Shown: positions 52,528 through 62,898 of the stretch, piece after piece
How positions within the stretch are numbered: the stretch's first letter is position 1
Layout: each line of letters starts with the position of its first letter
NCBI GenBank assembly: GCA_002840275.1
Contig: PHAB01000002.1
Span: forward strand, 248,001-312,000
DNA: 64,000 bases
Reading direction: 5' to 3'
Source of the DNA: Firmicutes bacterium HGW-Firmicutes-14
Lineage (GTDB): Bacteria > Bacillota > Thermincolia > Thermincolales > UBA2595
Translations under genes and position numbers: made by a program
The notes under the pieces: generated by a model
The model's database searches: none
Told to the model about the DNA's origin: nothing
Seen by the model: the letters and a program-made list of their open reading frames with translations, nothing else

Positions 52528-53268
52528 ATGAAAACTATTACGCCGGAACATGAGCAATACCTTATTACTATTGCAGGTTATATCGACCATACAAACCTGA
52601 AGCCTGACGCCACTGCCGGGGACATATTGCGCCTGTGTGACGAAGCCGCTGGATACGGTTTTGCTGCTGTATGTATAAACCCGGTATTTGTTCCCCTGGC
52701 TGCGGAAAGGCTTAAAGGTACGGGAGTAAAGGTATGTACGGTGGCCGGTTTTCCCCTGGGCGCCAATACTCCCGAAATCAAGGCCTCCGAGGCCCGGAAG
52801 GCCATACTTGACGGCGCGGCTGAGGTTGATATGGTGATACATATCGGCGCATTAAAGGATGGGCAGGATATATTGGTAGAAAAGGATATCTCAGGTGTGG
52901 TTGCGGCAGTCAGGGAAGCCGGCCGCGAAGCCGGTGGGGAGGCAGGCCGGGAAGGGATTGTCAAAGGAATCGTCAAAGTTATTATCGAAACATGCCTGCT
53001 CACTGATTCCGAGAAGGACCGGGCGTGCCTTATCGCGCAAAAAGCAGGGGCACATTTTATCAAAACTTCTACCGGTCTCAGTTTGGCCGGGGCCACCCTG
53101 GAAGATGTGCATATCATGAAATCGACGGTTGGGCAGACCATGAAAATAAAGGCCGCCGGGGGCATCCGGACAGCGGCACAAGCCCTGGAGTTTATCAAAG
53201 CCGGGGCAGCCAGGATTGGGACCAGTTCCGGGGTCAGCATTATGAAGGAACTGGAACAATGGCAATAA
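52528..53268 (+). CDS. deoC: Deoxyribose-phosphate aldolase
   Basis: About 246 aa from ATG 52528, six bases after GGAGAGG; the ATG at 52513 would contain that site. [54 protein letters not shown], and the Schiff-base lysine in [15 protein letters not shown] are the DeoC set. The enzyme splits deoxyribose-5-phosphate to glyceraldehyde-3-phosphate and acetaldehyde. Between residues 130 and 155 there is an unusual run of EAG/KGI repeats. Its place before yqzL-recO belongs to the conserved block, not the island. Confidence 0.94.
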   Translation: MKTITPEHEQYLITIAGYIDHTNLKPDATAGDILRLCDEAAGYGFAAVCINPVFVPLAAERLKGTGVKVCTVAGFPLGANTPEIKASEARKAILDGAAEVDMVIHIGALKDGQDILVEKDISGVVAAVREAGREAGGEAGREGIVKGIVKVIIETCLLTDSEKDRACLIAQKAGAHFIKTSTGLSLAGATLEDVHIMKSTVGQTMKIKAAGGIRTAAQALEFIKAGAARIGTSSGVSIMKELEQWQ

Positions 53269-53349
53269 CACCCCAGTATATGCCCTTATACTTCCGGAGA
53301 ATATATTACTGCCCTCATGGGCAATCCCAAGTGAAAGGAACGAGGCATA

Positions 53350-53499
53350 TTGAACACCAGTGATGCACTTTGGGAAATTTTTAAGACCACCGGACATATC
53401 GGTGCGTATATATTGTTCAAGGATTACGGGGCCATGGAAAACCCGGGCCAAGAAGGTTTTTCAGATGAACTGCAGAATAAAATCAGTAAGTCCGGCTGA
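53350..53499 (+). CDS. YqzL-like small protein
   Basis: 49 aa from TTG 53350, with AAAGGAACGAGG upstream. LWEIFKTTGHIGAYILFKDYG matches the short YqzL family that stands before recO in Bacillus and Clostridia. Function unknown. The C-terminal half is polar and variable. Confidence 0.75.
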   Translation: MNTSDALWEIFKTTGHIGAYILFKDYGAMENPGQEGFSDELQNKISKSG

Positions 53500-53531
53500 A
53501 AGAGGCTGGCATGCTGAAAGAGGCAGGAATT

Positions 53532-54290
53532 ATGAGGGATTACAGGACAGAAGGAATAATTATAAGGGTGCGGGATTATAGTGAAGCTGACAGGATAGTT
53601 ACCCTCTTTACGAAGGATTACGGAAAAGTGCAGGCCATTGCCAAGGGCTGCCGCAGGCAGAAGAGCCGTAAAAGGGGTATCATCCAGCTCTTTACCCACG
53701 GGGATTTTGCCCTTTACCGCGGGCGGAACCTTGATACCATCACCCAGGTTGAGGGCAGGGAATCATTTCCGGCCCTGCGGGAAGACCTGGAAAAGATGGC
53801 TTTCGGCGCCTATATCGTTGAGCTGGTTGACGGTTTTGCCGTTCCCGGTGAATCTCAGGAAGACTTGTTCCTTCTTACCCTGGTCTGCCTGCACCTGCTT
53901 TGTGCCGGGGACCCTGAGCTGACCGCCAGGGCGTTTGAGACCAGGATTATGGACCTGCTGGGTTACATGCCTTACCTGGATGGATGTGTTAACTGCGGGC
54001 AGCCCTTAACCGGGACGGGAATAACCTTCAGTTCCCGGCTGGGCGGCGGTCTCTGTGAGGTCTGCAATGCCCAGGACAGGGATTCCATAGCCTGCAGCAT
54101 GGGGACCCTGAACATGTTGAAACAGCTGTCGAAATGGGATATCCGGAGGCTTAATGTCCTTAAGATGAACGGGAATGTCAGGCGTGAAATTGGTGAGATA
54201 ATGAGCATATATATTATGCACCGGCTTGAAAAGAAACTTAAATCAGCAGATTTCATCAGAACATTATCATCTGTGCAAATTATCGGGTAA
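53532..54290 (+). CDS. recO: DNA repair protein RecO
   Basis: About 252 aa. I chose ATG 53532 (MRDYRTEGIIIRVRDYSEADRI, the family start) over ATG 53511; both are preceded by the same AAAGAGGC site. It has an N-terminal OB fold (IVTLFTKDYGKVQAIAKGCRR), a helical middle, and zinc-finger cysteines in LDGCVNCGQPL and GGGLCEVC. RecO loads RecA together with RecR and RecF. Confidence 0.94.
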   Translation: MRDYRTEGIIIRVRDYSEADRIVTLFTKDYGKVQAIAKGCRRQKSRKRGIIQLFTHGDFALYRGRNLDTITQVEGRESFPALREDLEKMAFGAYIVELVDGFAVPGESQEDLFLLTLVCLHLLCAGDPELTARAFETRIMDLLGYMPYLDGCVNCGQPLTGTGITFSSRLGGGLCEVCNAQDRDSIACSMGTLNMLKQLSKWDIRRLNVLKMNGNVRREIGEIMSIYIMHRLEKKLKSADFIRTLSSVQIIG

Positions 54291-54331
54291 ATCCGGCAAT
54301 AATAAACAGGAATAAGAAAGGAGGTACTGCC

Positions 54332-54763
54332 ATGACCGGAGAACTTGACAAAATTGATCTCATCCGGGAGAGAATGGGGGTCACATACCGGGATGCCAAA
54401 AATGCCCTTGAAGAGGCAGGAGGAGACCTCGTAGAGGCACTGATTAAGCTTGAGGAAACAAAGGAACAGGGATGGGGCAATAAGCTCTTTGACAAGAGTG
54501 AAGACCTGGTGGAGGAAATCAGGACATACATAAACAAAGGCAACAGGACCCGGGTAAGGTTGAAACGCGGGGAGAAAACCATTGCCGATTTCCCAGCCAC
54601 CGTCGGTGTCATCGGGATACTTGCGGCTCTGGCCAGTGCTGAACTGGCTGTTGTAGCCGGGATCGGAACGGTTGCAGCAATGGCTAACAAGGTCACCCTG
54701 GAAATCGAAAAAGAGGATGGTCATACCAAAGTCATATCCCTGGACAGGCACAGGGAACATTAA
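54332..54763 (+). CDS. DUF4342 domain protein with UBA-like N-terminus
   Basis: 143 aa. Residues 5-42 (KIDLIRERMGVTYRDAKNALEEAGGDLVEALIKLEE) resemble the UBA/EF-Ts-type helical fold. The DUF4342 part has VRLKRGEKTIADFPATVGVIGILAALAS and VTLEIEK, with a short hydrophobic segment. Function unknown; often found near recO and glyQ in clostridia. GGAGG before ATG 54332. Confidence 0.8.
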   Translation: MTGELDKIDLIRERMGVTYRDAKNALEEAGGDLVEALIKLEETKEQGWGNKLFDKSEDLVEEIRTYINKGNRTRVRLKRGEKTIADFPATVGVIGILAALASAELAVVAGIGTVAAMANKVTLEIEKEDGHTKVISLDRHREH

Positions 54764-54830
54764 ATAATCATTATGTTGACTTTTAAAAGCAATTTTGGTA
54801 AAGTATTAAATAACTGTATAATAAGGCTTT

Positions 54831-55092
54831 GAAGGAGAGGGTATCCTGTTCCCGGGTTGTCAGAGAGCCGGTGGTTGGTGTAAACCGGCAGCCAGGGCGG
54901 ATATTGGCGCTCCGGAGCCGCAGGAGGAAAGCCCAGGGACTGAATACAGTCCGGTCACAGGCTGTTCACAAACAGTCAGAGGTGAGTAAAACCTGCATTG
55001 AAACAAGGTGGGCCGCGCATTTCGCGGCCAATCAGGGTGGAACCGCGGGAGACAACCTCCCGTCCCTGGCAGTTTGCCGGGGACGGGAGGTT
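54831..55092 (+). promoter_or_regulatory. T-box leader (glycine) upstream of glyQS
   Basis: The antiterminator T-box AGGGTGGAACCGCGGG is present (TGGAACC at 55038-55044). The competing terminator is AACCTCCCGTCCC (55054-55066) with GGGACGGGAGGTT (55080-55092), then TTTAAAA. Upstream, stem I carries the distal-loop motif CAGAGAGCCGG and a likely specifier GGC at 54906-54908 (glycine). Uncharged glycine tRNA would stabilise the antiterminator and allow glyQS transcription. It fills the 355-base gap before glyQ. Confidence 0.9.
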
Positions 55093-55118
55093 TTTAAAAT
55101 TTTGAGGAGGTACTTGAA

Positions 55119-56006
55119 ATGAATTTTCAGGAGATTATTATGACCCTGGATAAATTCTGGGCTGACCGGGGCTGTATAATCCAGCAGCCGTATGATACCG
55201 AAAAAGGGGCCGGAACCATGAACCCGGCCACATTCCTGAGGGCCCTGGGTCCCGAACCATGGAACGTGGCTTATGTGGAACCTTCCCGCAGGCCAACGGA
55301 CGGCAGGTACGGGGAGAACCCCAACAGGCTGCAGCATTATTACCAGTACCAGGTTATCCTGAAACCAAACCCGGATGATGTGCTGGACATATACCTGGAT
55401 AGCCTTAGGGCAATCGGGATAAACCCCGAACAGCATGATATCAGGTTTGTGGAGGATAACTGGGAATCCCCGACCCTGGGCGCCTGGGGGCTTGGCTGGG
55501 AAGTCTGGCTCGACGGGATGGAAGTAACCCAGTTTACATATTTCCAGCAGTGTGGCGGGATAGACTGCAAACCGGTTTGTGCCGAAATAACTTACGGGCT
55601 GGAGCGGCTGGCCATGTTTATCCAGAAGATTGACAGTGTTTTTGACATCATCTGGGTTGAAAATATAACTTACGGAGATGTCCACCACCGGGGAGAAGTG
55701 GAGCATTCCCACTACAATTTTGAAATTGCTGACACAGAAATGCTTTTTGCCATGTTCAGCATGTTTGAAAAGGAAGCGTTAAGGGTTGCAGAGAAGGGCT
55801 TTGTCCTTCCGGCATATGATTATGTCCTGAAATGCTCTCATTCGTTCAACCTCCTCGATGCCAGGGGTGCTATCAGTGTCACCGAACGCCAGGGCTATAT
55901 CGCCCGAGTCCGCAACATGGCCCGCCTTTGTGCCCAGGCCTATGTTGACCAGAGGGAAGAAATGGGTTATCCCCTGCGGAAAAAAGGAGGTGTGGTAAAT
56001 GGCTAA
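55119..56006 (+). CDS. glyQ: Glycyl-tRNA synthetase, alpha subunit
   Basis: 295 aa, class II synthetase catalytic subunit. [75 protein letters not shown]-type motif 2 (split here), and [12 protein letters not shown] are typical. With GlyS it forms an alpha2-beta2 enzyme. GAGGAGG before ATG 55119. It overlaps glyS by eight bases. Confidence 0.97.
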   Translation: MNFQEIIMTLDKFWADRGCIIQQPYDTEKGAGTMNPATFLRALGPEPWNVAYVEPSRRPTDGRYGENPNRLQHYYQYQVILKPNPDDVLDIYLDSLRAIGINPEQHDIRFVEDNWESPTLGAWGLGWEVWLDGMEVTQFTYFQQCGGIDCKPVCAEITYGLERLAMFIQKIDSVFDIIWVENITYGDVHHRGEVEHSHYNFEIADTEMLFAMFSMFEKEALRVAEKGFVLPAYDYVLKCSHSFNLLDARGAISVTERQGYIARVRNMARLCAQAYVDQREEMGYPLRKKGGVVNG

Positions 56007-58080
56007 AGATTTTGTCCTTGAAATAGGGACTGAGGAAATACCCGCCCGGTTTATGTCCCCGGCCATTTCCCAGATGCAGGAACTGGCTGAAGGATGGCTG
56101 AAGGAAAACCGCCTAAACTGTGAAGAGGTATTTGCCACCGGCACTCCGCGGAGACTCGTAGTATATATAAACGGCCTGTCTGAAAAACAGGAAGAATCAG
56201 TAGAAGAAGTGAAGGGACCTTCCCAAAAGGCCGCTTATGATGCGGACGGTAACCCGACCAAGGCAGCCGCGGGCTTTGCCCGGAGCCAGGGAGTGGATGT
56301 AAGAGAACTGGTGCTAAAGGAAACCCCCAACGGGGAATATGTCTATGCTGTCAAAAAACAGACCGGCCGGGAAACGGTGCAGGTCCTTCCGGAATTATGC
56401 ACAGGGGTCATCAGTGGGCTGTCATTCCCCAAACCCATGCGCTGGTCTGATAAGGAAATGCGATTTGCCAGGCCTATCAGGTGGCTGCTCGCCCTGTTTG
56501 GGGATGAAGTCATTCCTTTTGAAACAGAAGGACTGACTTCTGGGAGGATAACTTACGGCCACAGGTTTCTGTCTGAAGGACCAGTGGAGATAGACAGCGC
56601 CGGTGGATATTTTTCCATGCTTAAAGACGAACATGTTATTGTAAACCATATTGAACGCAAAGAGCTGGTCTGGACCCAGGTGAATGACCTGGCCGGCCGG
56701 GAAGGCGGGGAAGTAATCCCTGATGATGAACTGCTGGACGAAATAACCCAGCTGCTGGAGTACCCGACCGCCCTGTGCGGGAGTTTCGACCCGGATTACC
56801 TGAGATTGCCCAGAGAGGTTCTTATAACCCCTATGAGGGAACACCAGCGCTATTTTCCGGTTGTAGGCCCCGAGGGAAAGCTCCTTCCCAAATTCATTAC
56901 TCTGAGGAACGGCACCGATTCATTCCTTGATACGGTTAGGGAGGGGAATGAAAAAGTCTTAAAGGCCCGGTTGGCCGATGCCGAATTCTTTTACGAGGAA
57001 GACCTGAAACAGCCCCTCAGGGGGAAGGTAGATAAACTGAAGAAGATTGTTTTCCAGGAGAGCCTGGGTACGGTTTATGAAAAAGTAGAACGTATAATCG
57101 CCCTGGGTAAATACCTGGCCGGGGAACTCGGAATAAGCGACCCGGAGATAACAGCAGATGTTGAACAGGCTGCTTACCTCTGCAAGGCAGACCTGGTTAC
57201 CAATATGGTCTATGAATTTCCTGAACTTCAGGGCATCATGGGCCGGGAATATGCCCTCAGGAACGGCGAAAAGCCCTCTGTGGCAGAGGCCGTCTTTGAA
57301 CATTACCTGCCCCGCTTTTCCGGGGACATCCTTCCCGGGACCGTGGCAGGGCGGATCTTAAGCATTGCAGACAAGATTGACACCATCGTGGGATGTTTTG
57401 CGGCCGGCATACAGCCAACCGGCTCTCAGGACCCTTATGCCTTAAGACGGCAGGCCCTGGGCATCTGCCACATTGCCCTGGAGGCAAAAGCGGATTTCTC
57501 CCTGGATGCCCTGGTAAGTGAATCCTTCCGCCTCTATGACGGCAAAATGAAAGCCCGGCTTTCCGGACCGGAAACTGCTGAGGAGGTCAGGGAATTTTTC
57601 CGGCAGCGGCTGAGGAACATATTTATGGACAGAGGTTTAGGCTATGATGTTGTAGATGCTGTGCTGGCAGCCGGATATGACAGGTTTACTGACACCCTAT
57701 GCCGGGCAGAGGCCCTGGCAAACCTGCGGAGCCAGGATATCTTCGAAAAATTGCTCACCGCGTATAACCGGGTAGCAAATCTGGCGAAAAATGCGGTCCA
57801 TGAAGAAATCGATTCCGGACTCTTTGCTGAAAATGTTGAGAATGAGCTTTATAATGAATATGTTAAAGCCAGGGATGAGATGAAGATTTACCTGGATGAA
57901 CACCAGTACCGTCAGTACCTGCAGAGGTTTGCCATGCTTCAGCAGTATATTGACAGGTTCTTTGAGGGGGTCATGGTCATGGTTGAAGACGAAAAAATTA
58001 AGAACAACCGGCTGGCCCTGCTCAGACGGGTGGCGGGTCTGACCCGGAATGTGGCAGACCTGACGAAAATTGTGTCATAA
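55999..58080 (+). CDS. glyS: Glycyl-tRNA synthetase, beta subunit
   Basis: 693 aa. [16 protein letters not shown] at the start, [19 protein letters not shown] and [10 protein letters not shown] in the middle, [16 protein letters not shown] and a C-terminal anticodon-binding/DALR-like region ending [22 protein letters not shown]. Full length for the family. It is controlled by the T-box upstream of glyQ. Confidence 0.97.
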   Translation: MAKDFVLEIGTEEIPARFMSPAISQMQELAEGWLKENRLNCEEVFATGTPRRLVVYINGLSEKQEESVEEVKGPSQKAAYDADGNPTKAAAGFARSQGVDVRELVLKETPNGEYVYAVKKQTGRETVQVLPELCTGVISGLSFPKPMRWSDKEMRFARPIRWLLALFGDEVIPFETEGLTSGRITYGHRFLSEGPVEIDSAGGYFSMLKDEHVIVNHIERKELVWTQVNDLAGREGGEVIPDDELLDEITQLLEYPTALCGSFDPDYLRLPREVLITPMREHQRYFPVVGPEGKLLPKFITLRNGTDSFLDTVREGNEKVLKARLADAEFFYEEDLKQPLRGKVDKLKKIVFQESLGTVYEKVERIIALGKYLAGELGISDPEITADVEQAAYLCKADLVTNMVYEFPELQGIMGREYALRNGEKPSVAEAVFEHYLPRFSGDILPGTVAGRILSIADKIDTIVGCFAAGIQPTGSQDPYALRRQALGICHIALEAKADFSLDALVSESFRLYDGKMKARLSGPETAEEVREFFRQRLRNIFMDRGLGYDVVDAVLAAGYDRFTDTLCRAEALANLRSQDIFEKLLTAYNRVANLAKNAVHEEIDSGLFAENVENELYNEYVKARDEMKIYLDEHQYRQYLQRFAMLQQYIDRFFEGVMVMVEDEKIKNNRLALLRRVAGLTRNVADLTKIVS

Positions 58081-58227
58081 TGATACTCTTGTTGAAATAA
58101 TATATTCTCGTGTAAAATTTCTGGTTTTTTATATACAAAAGGAGGACATCAGGGAGAAATATAGTATATTAATAAGAGTATTTTTGAAAAAAGTATAACA
58201 CATTGTCTTCAAGGAGTGGTGGATTCC

Positions 58228-58866
58228 GTGGAACTGACCAAAAGACAAGAACGCATCGTTGATATTGTGAGACAGGAAGGCCCCATTACCGGTAGACAGA
58301 TAGCGGAGAAACTGTCCCTGATCAGGGCAACACTGCGTCCTGACCTTACGATTCTGACCATGGCCGGTATTTTGGAAGCAAGGCCGCGGGTAGGATATTA
58401 TTGTACAGGAAAGACACCGGCCAATTTCGCCGCCGAAGCTATACAGAAAATAAAAGTCGGTGATGTTAAATCAGTACCGGTGGTTATTCATGAGAATGCC
58501 ACTGTATATGATGCAGTGGTGGCCATGTTCCTTGAAGATGTGGGTACCCTCATCGTAGTTAAGAACGGAGGGTACCTTTCCGGCATTATCTCCAGGAAAG
58601 ACCTTCTGAAAACGGCTATAGGCGGCTCTGACATTAACAAAATGCCTATTGGCGTGATTATGACCAGGATGCCAAACCTGATTACCACAACACCTGACGA
58701 ACCAATGCTTATTGCCGCCAAAAAACTTTCCACCAGGGAAGTTGACGGCCTTCCGGTGGTAAAGGTCGTGAAAACCGGGCAAGGGACAGAGGAACTGGAA
58801 GTGGTAGGAAGGATTACAAAAACGACAATCACCAGGCTGTTTGCAGAACTTGGCGAAGGAAAATAA
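58228..58866 (+). CDS. HTH-CBS transcriptional regulator (CcpN/YqzB-like)
   Basis: About 212 aa from GTG 58228 (GTG 58216 and 58219 lie in or beside the AAGGAG site). The helix-turn-helix is LTKRQERIVDIVRQEGPITGRQIAEKL then RATLRPDLTILTMAGI, followed by two CBS domains (VIHENATVYDAVVAMF, MTRMPNLITTTPDEPM). CcpN of Bacillus represses gluconeogenic genes with sugar and ATP/ADP sensing. It is followed by ppsR and ppdK, so control of pyruvate-phosphate interconversion is likely. Confidence 0.88.
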   Translation: MELTKRQERIVDIVRQEGPITGRQIAEKLSLIRATLRPDLTILTMAGILEARPRVGYYCTGKTPANFAAEAIQKIKVGDVKSVPVVIHENATVYDAVVAMFLEDVGTLIVVKNGGYLSGIISRKDLLKTAIGGSDINKMPIGVIMTRMPNLITTTPDEPMLIAAKKLSTREVDGLPVVKVVKTGQGTEELEVVGRITKTTITRLFAELGEGK

Positions 58867-58878
58867 AGGGAGGTGACA

Positions 58879-59700
58879 GTGATTAACCAGGAAAATCAGC
58901 CCGTAGTATATGTAGTATCTGATTCAGTCGGTGAAACTGCAGATATCGTGGCCAGGGCTGCTGTAAGCCAGTTTAATACCGGTAACATCGACATCAGGCG
59001 TATAGCTTACGTTAATAATACTCAATACATATCGGATATTGTCAGGGAAGCCAAAGAAGTTCCGGGAGTAATAGCCTATACCATTGTATTACCCGAGTTG
59101 AGGGAAGCCCTGATCAAAGAGGCCAAAAACCACGGGGTGCCTGTGGTGGATATCCTGGGGCCGATGATTGACACCCTCAAAAGGTTAACCGGCCGGCCGC
59201 CCAAGATGAAGCCCGGACTGCTGCATAAGATCGACAAAAATTATTTCCGTAAAGTGGAGGCTATAGAATTTGCCGTCAAGTACGACGATGGCAAGGACCC
59301 CCGGGGTATTCTCAAGTCAGAAATTGTTATTATCGGGGTTTCGCGTACATCAAAGACCCCGCTGTGTATGTACCTGGCCCACAAAAGCGTCAAAGCGGCG
59401 AATGTCCCGCTGGTGCCTGAGGTTGCACCCCCTGAGGAAATTTTCGGGCTTCCCAGGGGCAGGCTTATCGGTCTGACCATAAAACCCGAACTCCTGAACG
59501 AAATCAGGCAGGAGCGGTTAAGGACCCTGGGACTTAAATCAGGGGCTGATTATGCCAGCCTGGAAAGAATTCTGATAGAACTGGACTATGCTGACGGCAT
59601 AATGCGCAGGGCCGGCTGTCCGATAATCGATGTATCCAACAAGGCTGTGGAGGAAACGGCCAGCAAGGTGCTGGAAATCATAAGGCCCAATTTGCAGTGA
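58879..59700 (+). CDS. ppsR: Pyruvate, phosphate dikinase regulatory protein (DUF299)
   Basis: About 273 aa from GTG 58879, five bases after GGAGG (GTG 58873 overlaps that site). PVVYVVSDSVGETADIVARAA at the start, the P-loop-like GVSRTSKTPLCMYLA near residue 153, and GLTIKPELLNEIRQERLR are the PDRP signature. Such proteins both phosphorylate (using ADP) and dephosphorylate a threonine of PPDK, switching it off and on. Next to ppdK as expected. Confidence 0.94.
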   Translation: MINQENQPVVYVVSDSVGETADIVARAAVSQFNTGNIDIRRIAYVNNTQYISDIVREAKEVPGVIAYTIVLPELREALIKEAKNHGVPVVDILGPMIDTLKRLTGRPPKMKPGLLHKIDKNYFRKVEAIEFAVKYDDGKDPRGILKSEIVIIGVSRTSKTPLCMYLAHKSVKAANVPLVPEVAPPEEIFGLPRGRLIGLTIKPELLNEIRQERLRTLGLKSGADYASLERILIELDYADGIMRRAGCPIIDVSNKAVEETASKVLEIIRPNLQ

Positions 59701-59730
59701 ACTTTGAAAATGTCATGAGGGGGATGGAGA

Positions 59731-62391
59731 ATGTCTAAGAAATATGTTTATTTATTTGAAGAAGGCAGGACAGACATGAAGGGTCTTCTCGGCGGCAAGG
59801 GCGCTAACCTGGCCGAGATGACCAATATCGGCCTGCCAGTGCCCCAGGGAATTACGGTGACTACTGAGGCATGTAACGATTATTATGCCCAGGGCCGTAA
59901 AATGCCTGAAGGACTGGAAGAAGAAATAAAGGAAAAAATAGCTGTCCTGGAGCAGAAGGTGGGGAAAAAATTCGGTGATACGGAAAACCCGCTTCTTCTG
60001 TCCATTCGCTCCGGGGCAAAATTTTCGATGCCGGGCATGATGGATACCATCCTCAACCTGGGCCTTAATGAACAGACATGTGACGCTATGACAAAAGCCA
60101 CAAACAATGAACGGTTTGTTCTCGACTGTTACCGCCGGTTTATCCAAATGTTCAGCGGTGTTGTGCTGAATATGGAGCACCACAAGTTCGAGAGAATCCT
60201 GGAGACCCAAAAAGAGAAACGCGGTGTCCATTTTGATACCGAACTGGATACTGATGACCTGAAAGCGGTGGTTGAGGGATACAAAGCCATCGTCAAAAGG
60301 GAAACCGGCCGGGATTTCCCCACAGATCCCATGGAACAGCTGCTCCTGGCAGTCCAGGCAGTGTTTGGTTCATGGAACAACCAGAGGGCTATTGTTTACC
60401 GCCGTCTGAACCAGATCCCGGATGACCTGGGTACTGCGGTAAATATCCAGTCCATGGTCTTCGGGAATATGGGCAATGACTGCGGGACAGGGGTTGCTTT
60501 CACCCGGAACCCCTCCACCGGAGAAAAGGCCCTCTATGGGGAATACCTGATCAACGCCCAGGGTGAAGATGTGGTTGCCGGAATCAGGACTCCCCAGCCA
60601 ATCAGTAAGCTGCAGGAAGAAATGCCGGAGATATACCGGCAGTTCGCTGAAATTTGTGAGATTCTTGAGAAACATTATAAGAATATGCAGGATATTGAAT
60701 TTACCATTGAACGGGGTAAGCTGTACATACTTCAGACCCGGCATGGCAAAAGGACTGCAAATGCGGCTATCAAGATTGCCGTCGAGATGGTTGGTGAGAA
60801 ACTGATTGACAAGACCGAGGCAGTCCTGAGGGTTGAGGCGAACGCCCTTGACCAGCTGCTCCATCGGAGGATTGACCCTGATGCCAGGTTTGACGTAATT
60901 GCCAAAGGCCTGCCGGCATCCCCCGGCGCCGCCTGCGGCAAGGTGGTCTTTGACACCGATGAAGCAGAAAGCCTTGGCCAGACCGGGGAGAAGGTGCTCC
61001 TGGTGCGGACTGAAACCACTCCTGATGATATCCACGGCATTGTGGCCGCCCAGGGAATACTCACCAGCCGGGGCGGGATGACCAGCCACGCTGCCGTTGT
61101 GGCCAGGGGTATGGGTAAGCCATGTGTGTGTGGATGTGAATCCATAAAGATAGATTATGAATCACAGCAGTTCTGGGTTGGGGATTTGGTTGTCAAAGCA
61201 GGGGATTTGATTTCCATTGACGGTGCTACCGGGCAGGTAATTCTGGGGCAGGTCCCGATGATTGACCCGGAACTGTCACCGGAATTTCAGATGCTCCTGG
61301 AGTGGGCTGATGAAATCCGGACCATGGCTGTCAGGGCCAATGCCGATACTCCGGAAGATGCCGCCAAGGCCAGGGAATTCGGGGCCGAAGGGATAGGGCT
61401 CTGCCGTACCGAGCATATGTTTATGGCCCAGGACAGGCTGCCTGTGGTCCAGGAAATGATCCTGGCCGAAAATATAGAAGACAGGGAGGTCGCCCTGACC
61501 AAACTCCTTCCTGTACAGCAGGGTGACTTTTACGGAATCCTCAAAGCCATGGAAGGATTCCCCGTATATATCCGCCTTCTCGACCCGCCGCTCCATGAAT
61601 TCCTCCCCAACATCGAAGAACTTGTCGTGGAAATCACCGAACTCAAATGCACCGGCGGGGACAAAAAGGTAATTGAAGTAAAGGAAGAATTACTCCGCAA
61701 AGTCAGGCAGCTGCACGAATTCAACCCGATGCTGGGTCACCGGGGATGCCGGCTGGGGGTTACTTACCCAGAGATTTATGCCATGCAGGTAAGGGCTATC
61801 TACCAGGCCACTGCCCAGCTTGTTAAAGAAGGTGTGAATGCCCGGCCGGAGGTAATGATTCCCCTTGTTATTCATGTAAATGAACTTAAAATGCTCAGGG
61901 AACAGGCTGTTGAGATAGCCAGGGCTATCCAGGAAGAACAAAATGTGACCTTTGATATCCATGTGGGAACAATGATTGAGCTGCCCAGGGCAGCGGTAAC
62001 AGCAGACGAGATCGCCACAGAGGCAGATTTCTTCTCCTTTGGAACCAATGACCTGACCCAGACCACTCTCGGCTTCAGCCGGGACGATGCCGAAGGGAAG
62101 TTCCTGCATGAATATGTGAACAAGAAAATTTTGGCTGACAACCCCTTCGTGGTCCTTGACCAGGCAGGTGTAGGCAAACTGGTCAAAATGGGGACCGACC
62201 TGGGTCGCCAGGCCAATCCAAAGCTCAAAGTAGGGATATGCGGCGAGCACGGTGGGGAACCGTCTTCCATCGGATTCTGTCATCAGATTGGCATGGATTA
62301 TGTAAGCTGCTCACCGTACCGGGTGCCTATTGCCAGGCTGGCATCAGCCCAGGCAGCTGCCGGCGGGGAGAGCAGTGTGAGTACGAAGTAA
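59731..62391 (+). CDS. ppdK: Pyruvate, phosphate dikinase
   Basis: 886 aa, full length. The ATP-grasp N-terminal domain has GGKGANLAEMTNIGLPVPQG and MPGMMDTILNLGLN. The phosphohistidine domain has LTSRGGMTSHAAVVARGMGKPCVCG, with the catalytic His and the regulatory Thr two residues before it. The C-terminal barrel has GLCRTEHMFM, GHRGCRLGVTYPEIY, FSFGTNDLTQTTLGFSRDD and the active Cys in KVGICGEHGGEPSS. It makes PEP from pyruvate, ATP and phosphate, reversible in anaerobes. GAGGGGGATGGAG before ATG 59731. Confidence 0.98.
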   Translation: MSKKYVYLFEEGRTDMKGLLGGKGANLAEMTNIGLPVPQGITVTTEACNDYYAQGRKMPEGLEEEIKEKIAVLEQKVGKKFGDTENPLLLSIRSGAKFSMPGMMDTILNLGLNEQTCDAMTKATNNERFVLDCYRRFIQMFSGVVLNMEHHKFERILETQKEKRGVHFDTELDTDDLKAVVEGYKAIVKRETGRDFPTDPMEQLLLAVQAVFGSWNNQRAIVYRRLNQIPDDLGTAVNIQSMVFGNMGNDCGTGVAFTRNPSTGEKALYGEYLINAQGEDVVAGIRTPQPISKLQEEMPEIYRQFAEICEILEKHYKNMQDIEFTIERGKLYILQTRHGKRTANAAIKIAVEMVGEKLIDKTEAVLRVEANALDQLLHRRIDPDARFDVIAKGLPASPGAACGKVVFDTDEAESLGQTGEKVLLVRTETTPDDIHGIVAAQGILTSRGGMTSHAAVVARGMGKPCVCGCESIKIDYESQQFWVGDLVVKAGDLISIDGATGQVILGQVPMIDPELSPEFQMLLEWADEIRTMAVRANADTPEDAAKAREFGAEGIGLCRTEHMFMAQDRLPVVQEMILAENIEDREVALTKLLPVQQGDFYGILKAMEGFPVYIRLLDPPLHEFLPNIEELVVEITELKCTGGDKKVIEVKEELLRKVRQLHEFNPMLGHRGCRLGVTYPEIYAMQVRAIYQATAQLVKEGVNARPEVMIPLVIHVNELKMLREQAVEIARAIQEEQNVTFDIHVGTMIELPRAAVTADEIATEADFFSFGTNDLTQTTLGFSRDDAEGKFLHEYVNKKILADNPFVVLDQAGVGKLVKMGTDLGRQANPKLKVGICGEHGGEPSSIGFCHQIGMDYVSCSPYRVPIARLASAQAAAGGESSVSTK

Positions 62392-62416
62392 GGCATAAAA
62401 TAAAAAATTAGAACAA

Positions 62417-62460
62417 GGGTACTGTCACTTAACCAGATTAAGAGGCAGTACCCTATCTTT
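62417..62460 (+). terminator. Terminator after ppdK
   Basis: GGGTACTG (62417-62424) pairs with CAGTACCC (62446-62453), then TATCTTTGT. It is the last element of the conserved block. Confidence 0.65.
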
Positions 62461-62530
62461 GTAATCATTAAGCTTGGTCGGGCCAGGCAAAATATATAAT
62501 GAGTTTAATGTCGGGGCGTACTTGTGGTAC

Positions 62531-62588
62531 TTGACTTTTTAGGAAGTATTACCTATAATTAAAGTAATACCTATAATAAAGCAATACT
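62531..62588 (+). promoter_or_regulatory. Promoter and operator repeats of the VapBC-type pair
   Basis: TTGACT (62531-62536), 17-bp spacer, TATAAT (62554-62559). Overlapping it, direct repeats of about 18 bp begin AGTATTACCTATAAT and AGTAATACCTATAAT, followed by a partial AGCAATAC; GTATTAC and GTAATAC are inverted repeats of each other. This fits autoregulation by an AbrB-type antitoxin or its complex. Confidence 0.7.
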
Positions 62589-62610
62589 TTTGGATGGGGG
62601 CACATTTATT

Positions 62611-62898
62611 ATGGTAAAACAACTTCTTTCTGGAAAGTTAACTAGCAAAGGACAACTAACTATTCCACTAGAACTCAGAACTCTTTTAAAGATTAATGAA
62701 GGAGATAGATTAGTTTTCGTCTTAGACGATAATGAAAGAATTATTGAAGTCCAGCCTAAAACCAAGAAGTTAATTCGAGGGGTAATGGGGGCGTTAAAGT
62801 CTGCCACAAACGTTAATGTGGATGAAGCAATTAATTTAGCCAGGGCTGAACGAGCGAAGGAACTTAAAGAGAGGTCGATGGAGTCAAAAGATGAATAA
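62611..62898 (+). CDS. AbrB-type antitoxin (VapB-like)
   Basis: About 95 aa from ATG 62611 (a TTG at 62590 is possible). The N-terminal swapped-hairpin AbrB fold reads GKLTSKGQLTIPLELRTLLKINEGDRLVFVLDD; the C-terminal half is helical and charged (DEAINLARAERAKELKER), as in antitoxins that wrap a PIN toxin. It overlaps the toxin start by eight bases, typical of TA operons. It should bind the repeats upstream. Confidence 0.85.
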   Translation: MVKQLLSGKLTSKGQLTIPLELRTLLKINEGDRLVFVLDDNERIIEVQPKTKKLIRGVMGALKSATNVNVDEAINLARAERAKELKERSMESKDE

